Below are positions 43,843 to 52,901 of a DNA stretch of 64,000 nt, one piece after another. The position numbers were made by a program, and so were the translations under genes. Position 1 is the first letter of the stretch, and each line of letters starts with the position of its first letter. This DNA comes from VRUE01 sp050258095 (lineage in GTDB: Bacteria; Actinomycetota; Thermoleophilia; Solirubrobacterales; 70-9): assembly GCA_050258095.1 (NCBI GenBank), contig JBLMYD010000085.1, forward strand, positions 28,854 to 92,853. Reading direction: 5' to 3'. Below the pieces are notes generated by a model. The model ran no database searches. It saw nothing but the letters and a program-made list of their open reading frames with translations, and was not told where the DNA came from.

Positions 43843-44907
43843 TCAGTCGACGATCTGCAGCCGCTTCGGCAGGCCGCTGAGGTTGCGGTGCCCGTTCTCG
43901 GCGACGACGACGAGGTCCTCGATCCGCACCCCGAATTCCCCCGGCAGGTAGACGCCGGGCTCGATCGTCACGACCTCGCCGGCGGCGAGCACGTCCTCGG
44001 AGCGCTGCGAGACGCGGGGCTCCTCGTGCACCTCGAGGCCGACCCCGTGGCCGAGGCCGTGGCCGAAGCGATCGCCGTGGCCGGCGGCGGCGATGCGCTC
44101 GCGGGCGACCGCGTCGACGTCCTCGGCGCGCGCCCCGTCCCGCACCGCCGCCAGCGCCTCCTCCTGCGCCGCCAGCACCAGCTCGTAGACCGCGCGGCCG
44201 CTCTCGCCCGGCTCGCCGGTCGCGAAGGTGCGGGTGCCGTCGGAGCAGTAGCCGTCGAGCTTGGCGCCCATGTCGAAGACGACGAGCTCGCCGCGGCCGA
44301 TCTCGCGCTCGCCGGGCTCGGCGTGGGGCAGCGCCCCGTTCGGCCCGGCGGCGACGATCGCCGGGAAGGACGGCTCGGCGCCCTGCTCGCGCATCCGCGC
44401 TTCCGCCGCCCGCGCGACGTCGAGCTCGCTGCGGCCGGCCAGCCCGCGCTCGAGCGACCAGCGCCAGACCTCGTCGGCCAGCTCCGCCGCGGCCGCGATC
44501 GCCTCCAGCTCGGTCTCGTCCTTGACCCGGCGCAGCTTCTCGACCGCGCCGCCGCAGCCGACCAGCTCGACTCCCTCGGGCAGCTTCTCCTCCAGCTTCG
44601 CCAGCGTCCGCACGGTCATCTTGTGGTCCTCATAGCCGCTGCGCCCGCTCAGCCGGCCGGCGATCTCCCCGAGCCAATCGTCCCTGGCCGTGACGACCTC
44701 CCAGCCCTCGCCCTCGACCTCGGCTTCGGCGCGCTCGGTGTAGCGGAAGTCGGTGAGGAGGACGCGCGCGTCGGAACCGCAGACGCAGACGCCGTTGGTG
44801 CCGCCGAAGCCGGTCAGGTAGCGGACGTTGACCAGGTCGGTGACGAGCAGGCAGTCGAGCTCGCGCTCGGCGACCAAGCCGGCGAGGCGATCGCCGCGCC
44901 CCCGCAT
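43843..44907 (-). CDS. pepQ: Xaa-Pro peptidase (M24)
   Basis: The 354-aa enzyme cleaves Xaa-Pro bonds. The N-terminal creatinase-like domain precedes the pita-bread domain with metal ligands in VVFDMGAKLDGYCSDGTRTF, GHGLGHGVGLEVHEEP and VVTIEPGVYLPGEFGVRIED. ATG 44905-44907 overlaps the aroQ stop. It is part of the aroC-aroKB-aroQ-pepQ string. Confidence 0.93.
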   Translation of the reverse strand: MRGRGDRLAGLVAERELDCLLVTDLVNVRYLTGFGGTNGVCVCGSDARVLLTDFRYTERAEAEVEGEGWEVVTARDDWLGEIAGRLSGRSGYEDHKMTVRTLAKLEEKLPEGVELVGCGGAVEKLRRVKDETELEAIAAAAELADEVWRWSLERGLAGRSELDVARAAEARMREQGAEPSFPAIVAAGPNGALPHAEPGEREIGRGELVVFDMGAKLDGYCSDGTRTFATGEPGESGRAVYELVLAAQEEALAAVRDGARAEDVDAVARERIAAAGHGDRFGHGLGHGVGLEVHEEPRVSQRSEDVLAAGEVVTIEPGVYLPGEFGVRIEDLVVVAENGHRNLSGLPKRLQIVD

Positions 44908-45362
44908 CAGGAGGTCGTGCCCAGCTCGGCGCCGATCCGCTCCAGCGCCTCGCGGTAGCCGTCGGGTCCCTTGCCGCCGATCTTCGCCAGGACCAGGCCG
45001 TCGAAGACCGAGACCCGCCGCCACTCGTCGCGGCTCTCGACGTCGGAGAGGTGGACCTCGACCGTGGGCACCGCGGCGACGGCGAGGGCGTCGGCGATCG
45101 CGCGGCTGTAGTGGGTCCAGGCGCCGGCGTTGACGATCGCCGCGTCGGCCAGCTCGGGGACGCGGTGCAGGTATTCGCAGAACTCGCCCTCGGCGTTGGT
45201 CTGGAAGAAGATCGTCTCCAGGCCGAGCTCGCGCGCCCAGCGCTCGATCTTCGCCTCGAGCTCGTAGAGCGAGAGGCCGCCGTACATCTCGGGGTCGCGG
45301 CGCTCGAGGATGTCGAAGTTGACGCCGTGCAGGACGGCGACCCGGTTGTGCGAGGCGGTCAT
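44907..45362 (-). CDS. aroQ: 3-dehydroquinate dehydratase, type II
   Basis: The 151-aa dodecameric enzyme makes 3-dehydroshikimate. It has VLHGVNFDILERRDPEMYGG with the active-site loop Tyr, QTNAEGEFCEYLH, VNAGAWTHYSRAI and VEVHLSDVESRDEWRR. N-terminal HGVN replaces the common NGPN, which is a conservative oddity. Coupled to aroKB (45359) and pepQ by ATGA overlaps. Confidence 0.95.
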   Translation of the reverse strand: MTASHNRVAVLHGVNFDILERRDPEMYGGLSLYELEAKIERWARELGLETIFFQTNAEGEFCEYLHRVPELADAAIVNAGAWTHYSRAIADALAVAAVPTVEVHLSDVESRDEWRRVSVFDGLVLAKIGGKGPDGYREALERIGAELGTTS

Positions 45363-46888
45363 GCGTAGAGCTCCTCCACTGCGGCGCGGACCTTAGCCGG
45401 AGCGACGAGCTCGCCCGTGCGGGGCGCGCCGGGCTCGGCGAGGAGGACGAAGCCGACCCCGGCCGCGGTCCGCTTCTTGTCGCGCTGCAGGGCGGCGAGC
45501 GTCTGCTCCAGGTCGATCGCGGGATCGAGCGAGACGGGAAGCCCGTGACGAGCGAGGATCGCTTCGACCTCGTCGCGAAGGGCATCGGCATCGGAGAGCC
45601 GCAGCGCCGCGAGCAGGCCGAGGCCGATCGCCTCGCCGTGCCGGTAGCGCTCGTAGCCGCTCGCGGCCTCGATCGCGTGCCCGACCGTGTGGCCGAGGTT
45701 GAGCACCTGGCGCAGGCCGGCGTCGCGTTCGTCGGCGGCGACGACGCCGCACTTGTAACGGGCGCAGGCGAAGACGACGTCATCGAGCGCGGCCGGGTCG
45801 AGCGGCTCGATCGCGCGCACTCGCTCCCAGAGCTCGCCGCCGGCCAGCAGGCCGGTCTTCAGCGCCTCGACGAACCCGGCCGCCAGGTCCTCGCGCGGCA
45901 GCGTCGCCAGGGTCGAGGTGTCGGCGAGCACCGCAGCCGGCAGGTGGTAGGCGCCGGCGTAGTTCTTGCCCTCGGGGAGGTCGACGCCGGTCTTGCCGCC
46001 GTAGGCCGAGTCGACCTGGGCGACGAGCGTGGTCGGCACCTGGACGACCGGGACGCCGCGTTGGTAGACGTGCGCGCAGAACCCGGCCAGGTCGCCGACG
46101 ACGCCGCCGCCGAGGGCGATCACGTGGTCCTCGCGGGTCACCCCGAGGCGGGCCATCTCGCGCAGCACCCGCTCGGCCTCGGCCATGCTCTTCGCCGCCT
46201 CGCCCGGCGCCACCTCGATCGTCGCCGCCAGCGGCGCGAGGCGGTCGGCGTAGAGCGGGCCGACGGCGCCGTCGGTGACGCAGCAGCGCTCGCCAGGCAG
46301 CGGCCAGGGACCGGCGCCAAGGATCCCCGGGCCGACGAAGACCGGGTACTCGCCCTCGGCGCTCGCCGCCCAGAGCAGCTTCGTCCCGGTCGGGTAGTCG
46401 GCGAGGGACTGGATCGAGGACAGGGCGCGGCGGACCATGTCGGGGTCCCCAACCGGAAGAACGACGTCGGCCGCCGCTTCGTACAGCTGCCGGCGCTCGG
46501 CGAAGAGGGCGTCGAACCGGCCGCGGTCCTGCGCCAGGGGGCGATCGGACCCGGCGACCCGCGCCCAGGCCAGGTCGGCATCCACGTGGAGCCAGACGAC
46601 GGTGTGCGGGGCCAGCGCCTGGCGCACCCGCTCGGAGAGGACGCTGCCGCCACCGAGCGCGATCGCCCCGCCCTCGGCGTCCTCGAGCAGCGAACCGACC
46701 ACCTCCGCCTCGCGCGCCCGGAACTGCTCCTCGCCGTCCTCCGCGAAGGCCGCCTCGATCGGCTTGCCGAGCGCCTCCTCCATCGCGGCGTCGGCCTCGG
46801 TCGTCTCGATGCCCGCCTCCCCGACCGCCTCCAGGGCCGTCGACTTCCCCGCTCCCATGAAGCCGATGAAGACGATCGCGGGCTGCAA
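45359..46888 (-). CDS. aroKB: Bifunctional shikimate kinase / 3-dehydroquinate synthase
   Basis: One 509-aa protein. Residues 1-165 are shikimate kinase: P-loop GFMGAGKS (8-15), TEADAAMEEA, FRAREAEVV and LGGGSVL. Residues about 170-509 are NAD-dependent dehydroquinate synthase: ALGGGVVGDLAGFCAHVYQR, QVPTTLVAQVDSAYGGKTGV, KNYAGAYHLP and the zinc ligands in LNLGHTVGHAIEA and YRHGEAIGLG. In most actinobacteria these are separate adjacent genes, so this is a fusion of neighbours catalysing non-consecutive steps. Confidence 0.95.
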   Translation of the reverse strand: MQPAIVFIGFMGAGKSTALEAVGEAGIETTEADAAMEEALGKPIEAAFAEDGEEQFRAREAEVVGSLLEDAEGGAIALGGGSVLSERVRQALAPHTVVWLHVDADLAWARVAGSDRPLAQDRGRFDALFAERRQLYEAAADVVLPVGDPDMVRRALSSIQSLADYPTGTKLLWAASAEGEYPVFVGPGILGAGPWPLPGERCCVTDGAVGPLYADRLAPLAATIEVAPGEAAKSMAEAERVLREMARLGVTREDHVIALGGGVVGDLAGFCAHVYQRGVPVVQVPTTLVAQVDSAYGGKTGVDLPEGKNYAGAYHLPAAVLADTSTLATLPREDLAAGFVEALKTGLLAGGELWERVRAIEPLDPAALDDVVFACARYKCGVVAADERDAGLRQVLNLGHTVGHAIEAASGYERYRHGEAIGLGLLAALRLSDADALRDEVEAILARHGLPVSLDPAIDLEQTLAALQRDKKRTAAGVGFVLLAEPGAPRTGELVAPAKVRAAVEELYA

Positions 46889-46893
46889 CCGCT

Positions 46894-48060
46894 CTAGCCC
46901 CTGAAGTCGATGCGCTGCTTGTAGGCCTCGACCGCGGCGAGCACGTCATCGATGTGGTCGCCGCCGAACTTCTCGCGGTAGCAGCGGGCGAGGACGAGGC
47001 AGACCATCGCCTCGGCGACGACCGCGGCGGCCGGCACGACGGTCGAGTCGGTGCGCTCGCGCAGCGCCTGCGCCGGCTCCTTGGTCTCGGTGTCGACCGA
47101 GCGCAGCGGCTTGGTCAAGGTCGAGATCGGCTTGATCGCGGCCCGCACCGAGAGCGGCAGGCCGTTCGTCATCCCACCCTCGAGGCCGCCGGCGTGGTTC
47201 GTCTCGCGGAAGTAGCCGCGCTCCTGCGACCAGAAGATCTCGTCGTGCGCCTCCGAGCCCGGCCGCCCGGCAACCTCCCAGGCTTCGCCGATCGCGACGC
47301 CCTTCACCGACTGGATCGAGGCGACGGCGCCGGCCAGTCGCCCGTCGAGGCGGTCTTCCCAGGAGATGTGCGACCCGAGGCCGGGCACGAGGCCGAAGGC
47401 GCGCACCTCGAAGCTGCCGCCAAGGCTCTCGTTGGCCTTGCGCAGGCGGTCGATCTCGGCGACCATCGCGGCGCTCGCCTCGGCGTCGAGGCAGCGCACC
47501 GGGTTCTCGTCGACGCCCGCGAAGTCGGCCGGCGCCAGGTCCGGGCGCTCGGGCGCCTTGACCGAGGCGATCTGGGTGACGTGGCTGTGGACGCTGACGC
47601 CGAGCGCGGTGAGCAGGCCGCGGGCGATCGACCCCGCCGCCACCCGGGCGGCGGTCTCACGGGCGCTGGCGCGCTCGAGCACGTTGCGGATGTCGGTGTG
47701 GCCGTACTTCTGGGCGCCGACCAGATCGGCGTGCCCTGGGCGCGGCAGGTGCACCTCGTCGACCTCCGCTTCGACCGGCCAGGGGTTCATCCGCTCCTCC
47801 CAGTTGGCGTAGTCGCGGTTGGCGACGAGGACGGCGATCGGGCTGCCCAGCGTGCGGCCGTGGCGCAGGCCGGAGCGGACCTCGACCGCGTCGCTCTCGA
47901 TTTTCATCCGTCCGCCGCGGCCGTGACCGAGCTGGCGCCGCGCCATGTCACGGTCGAGCGCCGCCCGGTCGAGCTCGAGGCCGGCCGGCATCCCCTCGAC
48001 GATCGCGACGAGCCCCGGCCCGTGCGACTCCCCCGCCGTTGTGAACCTGAATCCGCTCAT
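46894..48060 (-). CDS. aroC: Chorismate synthase
   Basis: The 388-aa FMN-dependent enzyme makes chorismate from EPSP. Signatures: FTTAGESHGPGLVAIVEGMP, QLGHGRGGRMKIESD, ERASARETAARVAAG, NHAGGLEGGMTNGLPL and RTDSTVVPAAAVVAEAM. Start ATG 48060. It is 5 bp before the aroKB start and 41 bp after aroE. Confidence 0.97.
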   Translation of the reverse strand: MSGFRFTTAGESHGPGLVAIVEGMPAGLELDRAALDRDMARRQLGHGRGGRMKIESDAVEVRSGLRHGRTLGSPIAVLVANRDYANWEERMNPWPVEAEVDEVHLPRPGHADLVGAQKYGHTDIRNVLERASARETAARVAAGSIARGLLTALGVSVHSHVTQIASVKAPERPDLAPADFAGVDENPVRCLDAEASAAMVAEIDRLRKANESLGGSFEVRAFGLVPGLGSHISWEDRLDGRLAGAVASIQSVKGVAIGEAWEVAGRPGSEAHDEIFWSQERGYFRETNHAGGLEGGMTNGLPLSVRAAIKPISTLTKPLRSVDTETKEPAQALRERTDSTVVPAAAVVAEAMVCLVLARCYREKFGGDHIDDVLAAVEAYKQRIDFRG

Positions 48061-48101
48061 CCGCCCGCAAGGCTATCGCGAGCTTGGCGGGGGAAATGTC
48101 G

Positions 48102-48899
48102 CTATTTGCGGGCGGCGGCGCGCATCGTGCCGAGGGGGGGTTGGTGCCCGGTCCAGATCTCGAGCGAGAGGGCGCCCTGCTGGACGAGGATCTCGATGCC
48201 GTCGACGGTCGCCGCTCCCGCCGCCTCCGCGGCGCGCAACAGCTCGCTCGGCTCGGCGCCGTAGACCATGTCGACCACGATCTGGCCGGGAACGAAGGCG
48301 GCGTGGTCGAGCGGCAGCGCGGCGAAGGGGTCCTCGCCGGCGAGGCCGACCGCGGTCGAGTTGATCACGAGCTCGTAGTCCCGCGCGTCGGGGGCGTCGA
48401 CCGGCTCGCCGCCGAGCTCGAGGCAGAGGTCGCGGGCGCGCTGCGGGGTGCGGTTCCATACCGCGACCTCGGCGCCGACCTGATCGAGCGCCCAGACGGC
48501 GGCGCGCGCCGCGCCGCCCGCACCGAGGACGAGCGCCCGCAGGCCGGCGGGAGAGACCGGCACGGCCCGGAGCAGCCCTTCCGCGTCGGTGTTGTCGGCC
48601 AGCACCGCGCCGTCTTCGTAGCTCAGCGTGTTGGCGGCGCCGATCTCCTGCGCCGTCCGCGAGGCCTTGTCCGCCAGGGCGAGCGCCGCGCCCTTGTGCG
48701 GCACGGTGACGTTGGCGCCGACGAAACCCTCGCCGGGCATCGCCCGCACCCGCTCCTCGAAGCCCTCCGGGGCGACGTCGATCGCCTCGTAGTGCCACTC
48801 CTCGCCCATCCCCAGCGCGGCCAGCGCCGCGTTCTGCATCGCCGGCGAGCGCGAGTGCGCGACCGGGTGCCCGAGGACCGCGAGCCGCTTCACGCTCAT
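48102..48899 (-). CDS. aroE: Shikimate dehydrogenase
   Basis: The 265-aa NADPH enzyme reduces 3-dehydroshikimate. It has LGHPVAHSRSPAMQNAAL with the shikimate-binding Ser pair, ANVTVPHKGAALALAD with the catalytic Lys, DNTDAEGLL, the Rossmann loop LVLGAGGAARAAVWAL and WNRTPQRA. ATG 48897-48899 overlaps the mltG stop (ATGA). Confidence 0.95.
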   Translation of the reverse strand: MSVKRLAVLGHPVAHSRSPAMQNAALAALGMGEEWHYEAIDVAPEGFEERVRAMPGEGFVGANVTVPHKGAALALADKASRTAQEIGAANTLSYEDGAVLADNTDAEGLLRAVPVSPAGLRALVLGAGGAARAAVWALDQVGAEVAVWNRTPQRARDLCLELGGEPVDAPDARDYELVINSTAVGLAGEDPFAALPLDHAAFVPGQIVVDMVYGAEPSELLRAAEAAGAATVDGIEILVQQGALSLEIWTGHQPPLGTMRAAARK

Positions 48900-49756
48900 T
48901 CCCCGCAGGTGTCGGGCGAGTTGCCGCCCGCCGCTTCCCGCGCCGCGTTGTAGGCGGCGACGTCCTTTTCGAATTCGGCTTCGGTCTTGGCGAAAACAAG
49001 CTCGTTGCAAGCTCCGGGCTTGGCCACGTAGTAGAGGTAGCCGACGTGCGCCGGGTGGGCGGCGGCTTCGATCGAGGCGAGGCCGGGGCTGTCGATCGGC
49101 CCCGGCGGCAGGCCGGCGTGGGTGCGCGTGTTGTAGGGCGATTCGACCGCCAGTTCGGATTCGGTCAGCGGCCGCGTGTAGTTGCCGGTCGCGAAGCGGG
49201 TCGTGGCGTCGATGCCGAGCACCATCCCTTCGCGCAGGCGGTTGTAGATCACCGCGGCGACGAGCTTGCGCTGCCTGGCCAGGCCGGCCTCGCGCTCGAT
49301 CATCGAGGCGATCGTCACCACGTCGTACACCGTGAGGTTCTTCGAGCGCGCATAGGACATGTTGACGCCCGCGATCCGCCGCTTGAAGTCTTCGAGCTGG
49401 CGCTGGACGAGGTCGGCGACCTTCGCGTGCCTGTCCAGTTCGAAGGTGTCGGGGAAGAGGAAGCCCTCGAGGTTCTTGGCGCCGGCGCCGCCGTACTTCG
49501 CCGGGTTCAGGTAGGGCGATCGCACGCTTGCCTTCTCGTAGCTGCCGCGCAGTCCCGCTTCCCTGGCCAGCGCGGCCGTCTGGGACCGATCGTAGCCCTC
49601 GGGGATCGTGATCGTGAAGGTCTTCGAGAGAACCGGCGCAGGCGCCGAGCTGCGATGGAAGTGCCGGTAGGCGAGCGCCGCCAGGGCGGCGACGCCGGCC
49701 ACGAGCGCGATCAGGGCGCCGCCGGCGACCAGCCTGCGGCGCATGTACCTATCCAT
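48896..49756 (-). CDS. mltG: Endolytic murein transglycosylase MltG (YceG-like)
   Basis: From ATG 49756 the 286-aa protein has a TM anchor at about residues 8-31 and an extracytoplasmic YceG domain with LEGFLFPDTFEL, the catalytic Glu in VTIASMIEREAG, and YNTRTHAGLPPGPIDSPG. It cleaves nascent glycan strands and sets their length. The ATG lies 5 bp into the region overlapping the ruvX end. The ruvX-mltG-aroE order is widely conserved. Confidence 0.93.
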   Translation of the reverse strand: MDRYMRRRLVAGGALIALVAGVAALAALAYRHFHRSSAPAPVLSKTFTITIPEGYDRSQTAALAREAGLRGSYEKASVRSPYLNPAKYGGAGAKNLEGFLFPDTFELDRHAKVADLVQRQLEDFKRRIAGVNMSYARSKNLTVYDVVTIASMIEREAGLARQRKLVAAVIYNRLREGMVLGIDATTRFATGNYTRPLTESELAVESPYNTRTHAGLPPGPIDSPGLASIEAAAHPAHVGYLYYVAKPGACNELVFAKTEAEFEKDVAAYNAAREAAGGNSPDTCGE

Positions 49757-50153
49757 CCTCGTCCTCCGCGCCGGCCTCGTGAGCGGCAAGGTAGGCCTCG
49801 AGCAGGTGCGCTGCGGCCAGGGAGTCGCGCGCCGCCGCGGCCCCGGCCCGCCGGCTGGCGTCGGCCATCCGGGTCGTCAGCCGCTCGTCGTAGGTCTCGA
49901 CCGGGATCTCGAGGATCGCCTCCAGTTCGGCGCAGAAGGTCCGCGCCAGCGCCGCCTGGCTGCCCTCCTCGCCGCTCAGGTGCAGCGGCAACCCGACGAC
50001 GACTCGCTCCACCCCGTGCTCGGCGACGAGCTCGGCCACGGCGCGCGCCTCGGGCGGTTCGATCACCGGCAGCGGCGTCGCCAGCGTGCCGCTGGGGTCG
50101 GAGATCGCGCAGCCGATGCGGACCGTGCCGTGGTCGAGGGCGAGGACGCGCAT
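49749..50153 (-). CDS. ruvX: Putative pre-16S rRNA nuclease / RuvX (YqgF)
   Basis: The 134-aa RNase-H-fold protein opens MRVLALDHGTVRIGCAISDP and has VVVGLPLHLSGEEGSQAA and VETYDERLTT, matching YqgF/RuvX with its three acidic active-site residues. An acidic tail (EAGAEDEDG) ends the protein. It starts 4 bp after alaS and its stop overlaps the mltG start region. Confidence 0.93.
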   Translation of the reverse strand: MRVLALDHGTVRIGCAISDPSGTLATPLPVIEPPEARAVAELVAEHGVERVVVGLPLHLSGEEGSQAALARTFCAELEAILEIPVETYDERLTTRMADASRRAGAAAARDSLAAAHLLEAYLAAHEAGAEDEDG

Positions 50154-50157
50154 CTCT

Positions 50158-52779
50158 CTAGCCGAGCGCTTGCTCGATGGCGCCGCGAGCCGTCGCCAGC
50201 GCCTCGTCGAGCTTCTCCGGGTCGCGGCCGCCGGCCTGAGCCATGTCGTCGCGACCGCCGCCGCCCCCGCCGACGACGGGAGCCGCCGCGCGGACGACCT
50301 CGGCGGCGGAGACCCCGTGGGCGACCGCGCCCTTCGAGACGAGGACGACGAGTGCGACCTTCTCCCCGTCCGCTCCGCCCAGCGCCAGGGCGGAATCGCC
50401 GCCGAGCTTCGACTGGACGCGGTTGCCGAGCTCGAGCAGCTGCTTCTGGTCGGCGACCGCCGCCGTCGCGCAAACGACGCTGACCCCGCCGCGGTCCTCG
50501 GCTGCGCCGGCAAGGCGATCGGCCTCCTCCCCGAGCAGCTGCTTCTGGGCCTGCTCCGCCCCCGCCCCGGCCTCGCGCAAACGCTCGGCCGCGCGCCGCG
50601 CGCCGCCGACCGGGTCCTGTGGCGAGCCGAGCAGCTCGCCGGCATCGCGCAGCTCGTCCTCGCGCTCCCGGTACCAGTCGATCGCCGCCGGCCCGGTCAG
50701 CGCCTCGATGCGGCGCACGTTGGCGGCGCTTGAGCCCTCGGAGACGAGCTTGAAGATCCCGATCTCGGCCGTGTTGGCGACGTGCGTGCCGCCGCAGAGC
50801 TCGCGCGAGACGGCGTCGACCTCGACGACCCGCACCCACTCGCCGTACTTCTCGCCGAAGAGGGCCATCGCGCCGAGCCGCTCCCCCTCCGCTCGCTCCA
50901 TCTCGAGCCAGCGCACCGGCCGGCTCGCCTTGATCCAGCCGTTGACCAGGTCCTCGACCCGGCGCAGCTCGGCTGGGCTCAGCGCCTGGCCGTGGGTGAA
51001 GTCGAAGCGCAGCTTGTCGGGGCGCACGGCCGACCCCGCCTGGCGCACGTGCGTCCCGAGCGCCTCGCGCAGCGCCGCGTGCAGCAGGTGGGTCGCGGTG
51101 TGGTTGCGCATCGTCGCGTGGCGGGTCTCGCGATCGACCTCGGCCTCCACCGCGACGCCGGGGTCGAGGTCACCGCTCGGCTCGACCTCCAGCGCCTGGT
51201 CCTCGCCGACCCGGTAGACGTCGACCACCTTCGCCTCGCCGCCCCCCCAGCGCAACACGCCCGAGTCGGCGACCTGGCCGCCGCCCTCGGCGTAGAAGGG
51301 GCTCTGCTCGAGCTTGACCAGGGCGCGGCCGTCGTCGCTCTCGACCGCGGCCAGGCCGGTCGTCGCCCGCAGCGTCTCGTAGCCGACGAAGCGGGTCGGC
51401 GCCGCGGTCGCGGCGAAGGCCATCACCCGCTCGTGGCGGTCCTCGGAGCCGTGCGCGGTGGCGGCGCCGACGCGGGCGCGCTGGCGTTGCTCCTCCATCA
51501 GCTCCTCGAAGCCGCCGTCGTCGACGGAGAGGCCGCGCTCGGCGAGCAGCTCCTTGGTCAGGTCGTAGGGGAAGCCGTAGGTGTCGTGCAGCTTGAAGGC
51601 GTCGGCCGCCTCGATCCAGGACGTCTCGCCCGCCTCGGCCTCGGCGACGAGCCGCTCGAGCAGCTCGCTGCCGCGCTCGAGCGTGCGGCCGAAGCTCTCC
51701 TCCTCGTCGCCGACCCAGCGCGCGATCGTCTCGCGCTCGGCCGCCAGCTCCGGGTAGGCCTCGCCCATGATCTCGATCGTGCGCTCGGCGAAGCGGCCGA
51801 GCCAGGGGGACTCCAGGCCCAGGGTGCGGCCCTGCTGGATCGCTCGCCGCATGATCCGCCGCAGGATGTAGCCGCGGTCTTCGTTGGAGGGCACGACGCC
51901 GTCGGCGATCAGGAAGGTCGCCCCGCGCGCGTGGTCGGCGACGATCCGCATCGCCCGCGTGACCGCGCCGCCCTCCCCGTAGGAGCGGCCCGACATCTCC
52001 TCGGCGAGGTCGAGGAGCGGGCGGATCAGGTCGGTCTCGAAGACCGAGGGGACGTCCTGCAGGATCGCCGCCATCCGGTCCAGCCCCATGCCGGTGTCGA
52101 TGTTGCGCATCGGCAGCTCGGTCAGCGAGCCGTCGGCGCCGAGGTCATAGGTCATGAAGACGTGGTTCCAGAACTCGAGGAAGCGGTCGGTGTCGTCGCC
52201 GGGGCGCTCGCCCGGGGCGCCGAAGTCCTCGCCGCGGTCCAGGTAGAGCTCCGAGCACGGCCCGCACGGTCCCGCCGGGCCGGCCTGCCAGAAGTTGTCC
52301 TCGCGCCCGAGGCGGACGATCCGCTCGTCGGGCAGCCCGACCTCGCGCCAGACCGCGATCGCCTCCTCGTCGGGACCGAGGCCCAGCTCCTCGTCGCCGC
52401 CGAAGACGGTCACCCAGATGCGCTCGGGGTCCATGCCGAACCCCCGCGTGGAGAGCTCCCAGCCCCAGGGGATCGACTCCTCCTTGAAGTAGTCGCCGAA
52501 GCTCCAGTTGCCGAGCATCTCGAAGAAGGTCAGGTGCCGCGCCGTGTTGCCGACCTCGCCGATGTCGGTGGTGCGGAAGCATTTCTGCACGTCGGCCAGC
52601 CGCCGCGAGGGCGGCTCCTCGCGGCCGAGGAAGTAGGGCTTGAACGGCTGCATCCCGGCCGTCGTCAGCAGCACGGAGGGATCGTGGACGGAGGGCACCA
52701 GCGAGGCCGAGGGCATGATCGCGTGCCCGCGCTCCGCGAAGAAGGAGAGGTAGGTGCTGCGGATCTCCGCCGCGTTCAT
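50158..52779 (-). CDS. alaS: Alanyl-tRNA synthetase
   Basis: The 873-aa enzyme has the class II core with STYLSFFAERGHAIMPSASL, the tRNA-binding region, an editing domain with HTATHLLHAALREALG and the CGGTH zinc motif (LCGGTHVANTAEIG), and a DHHA1 C-terminal domain rich in Gly (VGGGGGGRDDMAQAGG). Full length. First gene of the alaS-ruvX-mltG-aroE-aroC group; the 122 bp upstream is divergent with the sigma-factor gene. Confidence 0.98.
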   Translation of the reverse strand: MNAAEIRSTYLSFFAERGHAIMPSASLVPSVHDPSVLLTTAGMQPFKPYFLGREEPPSRRLADVQKCFRTTDIGEVGNTARHLTFFEMLGNWSFGDYFKEESIPWGWELSTRGFGMDPERIWVTVFGGDEELGLGPDEEAIAVWREVGLPDERIVRLGREDNFWQAGPAGPCGPCSELYLDRGEDFGAPGERPGDDTDRFLEFWNHVFMTYDLGADGSLTELPMRNIDTGMGLDRMAAILQDVPSVFETDLIRPLLDLAEEMSGRSYGEGGAVTRAMRIVADHARGATFLIADGVVPSNEDRGYILRRIMRRAIQQGRTLGLESPWLGRFAERTIEIMGEAYPELAAERETIARWVGDEEESFGRTLERGSELLERLVAEAEAGETSWIEAADAFKLHDTYGFPYDLTKELLAERGLSVDDGGFEELMEEQRQRARVGAATAHGSEDRHERVMAFAATAAPTRFVGYETLRATTGLAAVESDDGRALVKLEQSPFYAEGGGQVADSGVLRWGGGEAKVVDVYRVGEDQALEVEPSGDLDPGVAVEAEVDRETRHATMRNHTATHLLHAALREALGTHVRQAGSAVRPDKLRFDFTHGQALSPAELRRVEDLVNGWIKASRPVRWLEMERAEGERLGAMALFGEKYGEWVRVVEVDAVSRELCGGTHVANTAEIGIFKLVSEGSSAANVRRIEALTGPAAIDWYREREDELRDAGELLGSPQDPVGGARRAAERLREAGAGAEQAQKQLLGEEADRLAGAAEDRGGVSVVCATAAVADQKQLLELGNRVQSKLGGDSALALGGADGEKVALVVLVSKGAVAHGVSAAEVVRAAAPVVGGGGGGRDDMAQAGGRDPEKLDEALATARGAIEQALG

Positions 52780-52901
52780 GGGGCAAGCCTAAGCGAGCCT
52801 TCAAACAAGGGCCTGACAGAGGGCCCCGTTATCCGTTGAATCAGTGAAGGAGCTGCGCCCAACCTTGACTGGATGGCCAAAAATGCCGAGACGATTGGGA
52901 A

